From: Pseudomonas flavescens
GTDB lineage: Bacteria; Pseudomonadota; Gammaproteobacteria; Pseudomonadales; Pseudomonadaceae
Assembly: GCF_013408425.1 (NCBI RefSeq)
Contig: NZ_JACBYV010000001.1
Location: 310,001 to 374,000 of the forward strand
Length of the DNA stretch: 64,000 nucleotides
Direction of reading: 5' to 3'
A program made the position numbers and the translations under genes. The notes under the pieces were generated by a model. That model was not told the DNA's origin. It saw only the letters and a list, made by a program, of their open reading frames with translations, and made no database searches. Positions within the stretch are counted from its first letter, which is position 1. Every line of letters begins with the position of its first letter. Positions 63,338 through 64,000 of this stretch are shown here, in pieces.

Positions 63338-64000
63338 GTGTTTCGTTGACCCGCCTCGAGCGCCAGCTCGGGCATAGCTTCAAGGACCAGGATCTGATGA
63401 TCCTGGCGCTGACCCACCGTAGTTTCGCCGGTCGCAATAACGAGCGTCTGGAGTTCCTCGGTGATGCAATCCTCAATTTCGTTGCCGGTGAAGCGCTCTA
63501 CGAGCGTTTCCCCCAGGCCCGTGAAGGGCAGCTTTCGCGGCTGCGTGCGCGTCTGGTGAAGGGCGAGACCCTGGCCATACTGGCCCGTGGTTTCGACCTG
63601 GGCGAATACCTGCGTCTGGGCTCCGGTGAGCTGAAGAGTGGTGGCTTCCGCCGCGACTCCATCCTCGCCGACGCGCTCGAGGCCCTGATCGGTGCCATTT
63701 ATCTGGATGCCGGCATGGACGTTGCCCGCGAGCGCGTACTGGCCTGGTTGACCAACGAGCTGGATGGCCTGACCCTGGTCGACACCAACAAGGACCCCAA
63801 GACGCGTCTGCAGGAATTCCTGCAGTCACGTGCCTGCGAGCTGCCGCGTTACGAGGTGGTCGACATTCAGGGCGAGCCCCATTGCCGGACATTCGTGGTC
63901 GAATGTCAGGTCAATCTACTCAATGACAAGACCCTGGGCCAAGGTGCCAGCCGCCGTATTGCCGAACAGGTAGCGGCGACGGCAGCGCTGATCGCTCTGG
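63334..64000 (+). CDS. rnc: ribonuclease III, truncated by the window end
   Basis: The visible 222 codons include the endonuclease domain with the signature [12 protein letters not shown] (about 33-44) and [13 protein letters not shown], and most of the double-stranded RNA-binding domain (from about 155, [11 protein letters not shown]). GTG start at 63334, coupled to the preceding stop. It processes rRNA precursors and cleaves structured RNAs. Only a few residues should be missing. Confidence 0.94.
   Translation, partial: MSVSLTRLERQLGHSFKDQDLMILALTHRSFAGRNNERLEFLGDAILNFVAGEALYERFPQAREGQLSRLRARLVKGETLAILARGFDLGEYLRLGSGELKSGGFRRDSILADALEALIGAIYLDAGMDVARERVLAWLTNELDGLTLVDTNKDPKTRLQEFLQSRACELPRYEVVDIQGEPHCRTFVVECQVNLLNDKTLGQGASRRIAEQVAATAALIAL

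Overview
The window reads as a chromosomal segment of a GC-rich Pseudomonas, probably from the P. mendocina/P. oleovorans side of the genus (inference). The block from about 38.6 kb to the right end follows, from memory, the gene order of P. aeruginosa PAO1 PA0744-PA0770: two enoyl-CoA hydratase-family genes, ung, the AbrB-type/tctABC/opdH/tctDE tricarboxylate cluster, ygfZ, sdhE, nadB, algU-mucA-mucB-mucD, lepA, lepB, a DUF4845 gene and rnc. No IS element, prophage, tRNA, rRNA or CRISPR array was seen.

Left part (1-10.6 kb, minus strand). An rsuA-type pseudouridine synthase (cut by the window edge), a CWC-motif protein and a membrane diguanylate cyclase lie downstream of a guanidine-utilisation operon. 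The operon reads substrate-binding protein, permease, ATPase, two DUF1989 proteins (the carboxyguanidine deiminase pair, often annotated as urea carboxylase-associated) and a biotin-dependent urea/guanidine carboxylase. It starts with a good sigma-54 promoter match, a possible NtrC site and a guanidine-I (ykkC) riboswitch. A second, different riboswitch with the features of guanidine-II (two ACGR-loop hairpins) lies inside the operon before the carboxylase gene. Between that riboswitch and the gene sits an 83-bp imperfect palindrome, and the carboxylase gene itself carries an in-frame 63-bp REPIN. No allophanate hydrolase gene follows.

Middle part (10.6-38.6 kb). This is a complete Lap biofilm-adhesion locus. 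It holds the periplasmic protease lapG, the c-di-GMP receptor lapD, a small conserved protein, a 19.1-kb gene for a 6373-residue LapA-type adhesin on the minus strand, and the divergent type I secretion genes lapE, lapB and lapC. The adhesin has an N-terminal retention module with a TAAG LapG site, four families of long tandem repeats (14, 9, 7 and 15 copies), a PA14-like domain, a von Willebrand A domain, RTX repeats and a C-terminal secretion signal. One repeat family carries a textbook EF-hand calcium loop in every copy. The inner-membrane c-di-GMP sensor LapD should hold LapG inactive, so that LapA stays anchored in LapE; low c-di-GMP frees LapG to cut LapA.

Right part (38.6-64 kb). Two enoyl-CoA hydratase-family genes (one the probable counterpart of dspI) and an orphan amino-acid-type binding protein precede ung, a DUF6279-like lipoprotein and the tricarboxylate uptake cluster with its own two-component system. 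An HDOD protein, ygfZ, sdhE-ygfX and nadB follow. The envelope-stress/alginate regulon algU-mucA-mucB-mucD has two AlgU-type promoters and no mucC. The end is the translation/processing group lepA-lepB-DUF4845-rnc.
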